A DNA stretch of 39,135 nt, taken from NCBI GenBank assembly GCA_030680995.1, contig JAUXUM010000210.1, positions 1-39,135 on the forward strand. The letters are read 5' to 3'. Of the stretch, positions 38,762 through 39,135 are shown piece after piece (position 1 is the stretch's first letter; every line of letters starts with the position of its first letter). Below the pieces are notes generated by a model. It was not told where the DNA came from. It saw only the letters and a program-made list of their open reading frames with translations, and did no database searches. Origin of the DNA: Devosia sp. (lineage in GTDB: Bacteria; Pseudomonadota; Alphaproteobacteria; Rhizobiales; Devosiaceae). A program made the translations under genes and the position numbers.

Positions 38762-39135
38762 TTGGATTTGTCCGGTTTCATCAGGCTCTCGGGCCTCGAT
38801 CACGTGCCCGATGCGCTCAAGCGCTGCGTCGTCGCCATCGGCAATTTCGACGGTTTCCACCGCGGCCATCAGCACGTGTTCACCGCGCTGAAGGCGCGGG
38901 CGAAGCAGCGTGGGGTCGCCGCCGTCGTCCTCACCTTCGAGCCCCACCCGCGCGACGTCTTCGCGCCCGAGCCGGTGATGTTCCGGCTGACCGGGGCCGA
39001 CGCCAAGGGCCGCCTCGCCGAGGCGCTCGGGCTCGACGGCATCGTCATTATGCCCTTCAACCGCGAATTCTCCCAGATCGAGGCCGAAGAGTTCGTCTCC
39101 CGCTTCCTGATCAAGGCGCTCGACGTCTCCCGCGT
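38762..39135 (+). CDS. ribF: Bifunctional riboflavin kinase/FAD synthetase, N-terminal part (truncated by window end)
   Basis: CVVAIGNFDGFHRGHQHVFTALKARAKQRGVAAVVLTFEPHPRDVFAPEPVMFRLTGADAKGRLAEALG; frame open at the right edge; TTG 38762 is a possible start. Confidence 0.9.
   Translation, partial: MDLSGFIRLSGLDHVPDALKRCVVAIGNFDGFHRGHQHVFTALKARAKQRGVAAVVLTFEPHPRDVFAPEPVMFRLTGADAKGRLAEALGLDGIVIMPFNREFSQIEAEEFVSRFLIKALDVSR

Overview
This 39 kb, GC-rich window is most consistent with an alphaproteobacterial (Hyphomicrobiales/Devosia-like, inferred) chromosome. All calls come from reading the sequence and the supplied translations; no database search was run. Contents from left to right: (1) the 3' end of a hydrogenase-4/complex-I-like membrane oxidoreductase operon whose large subunit lacks the NiFe-ligand cysteines (Ehr-type); (2) a decayed IS630-like transposase; (3) an alpha-glucoside locus (LacI regulator, GH13 alpha-glucosidase, MalK/AglK ATPase) without its permeases or binding protein; (4) intergenic palindromes; (5) a peptide-type ABC transporter with a fused, motif-degenerate double ATPase and no binding protein nearby; (6) a ferric-iron ABC permease and binding protein; (7) a PAS histidine-kinase-like protein with Arg in place of the phosphoacceptor His; (8) tRNA-His of the unusual alphaproteobacterial A73 type; (9) small hypothetical genes; (10) corA; (11) a TadG/vWA gene with two FCCH-like repeats and an in-frame amber codon; (12) an L,D-transpeptidase; (13) a twice-frameshifted tag gene; (14) hisS-hisZ-hisG; (15) a GT2 glycosyltransferase and a TauE/SafE protein; (16) hicAB; (17) groES-groEL with CIRCE; (18) a GT2-GtrA protein; (19) a RelE/ParE-type TA pair; (20) a sigma-54 activator with a variant GAFTGA loop, divergent from a degenerate EAL protein; (21) a HAD hydrolase and the 5' end of ribF. 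I found no CRISPR array, prophage or obvious defence island. The most interesting signals are proteins that keep a fold but have lost catalytic residues (Ehr large subunit, pseudo-histidine kinase, pseudo-EAL, asymmetric ABC ATPase) and the FCCH-containing TadG with an amber codon.
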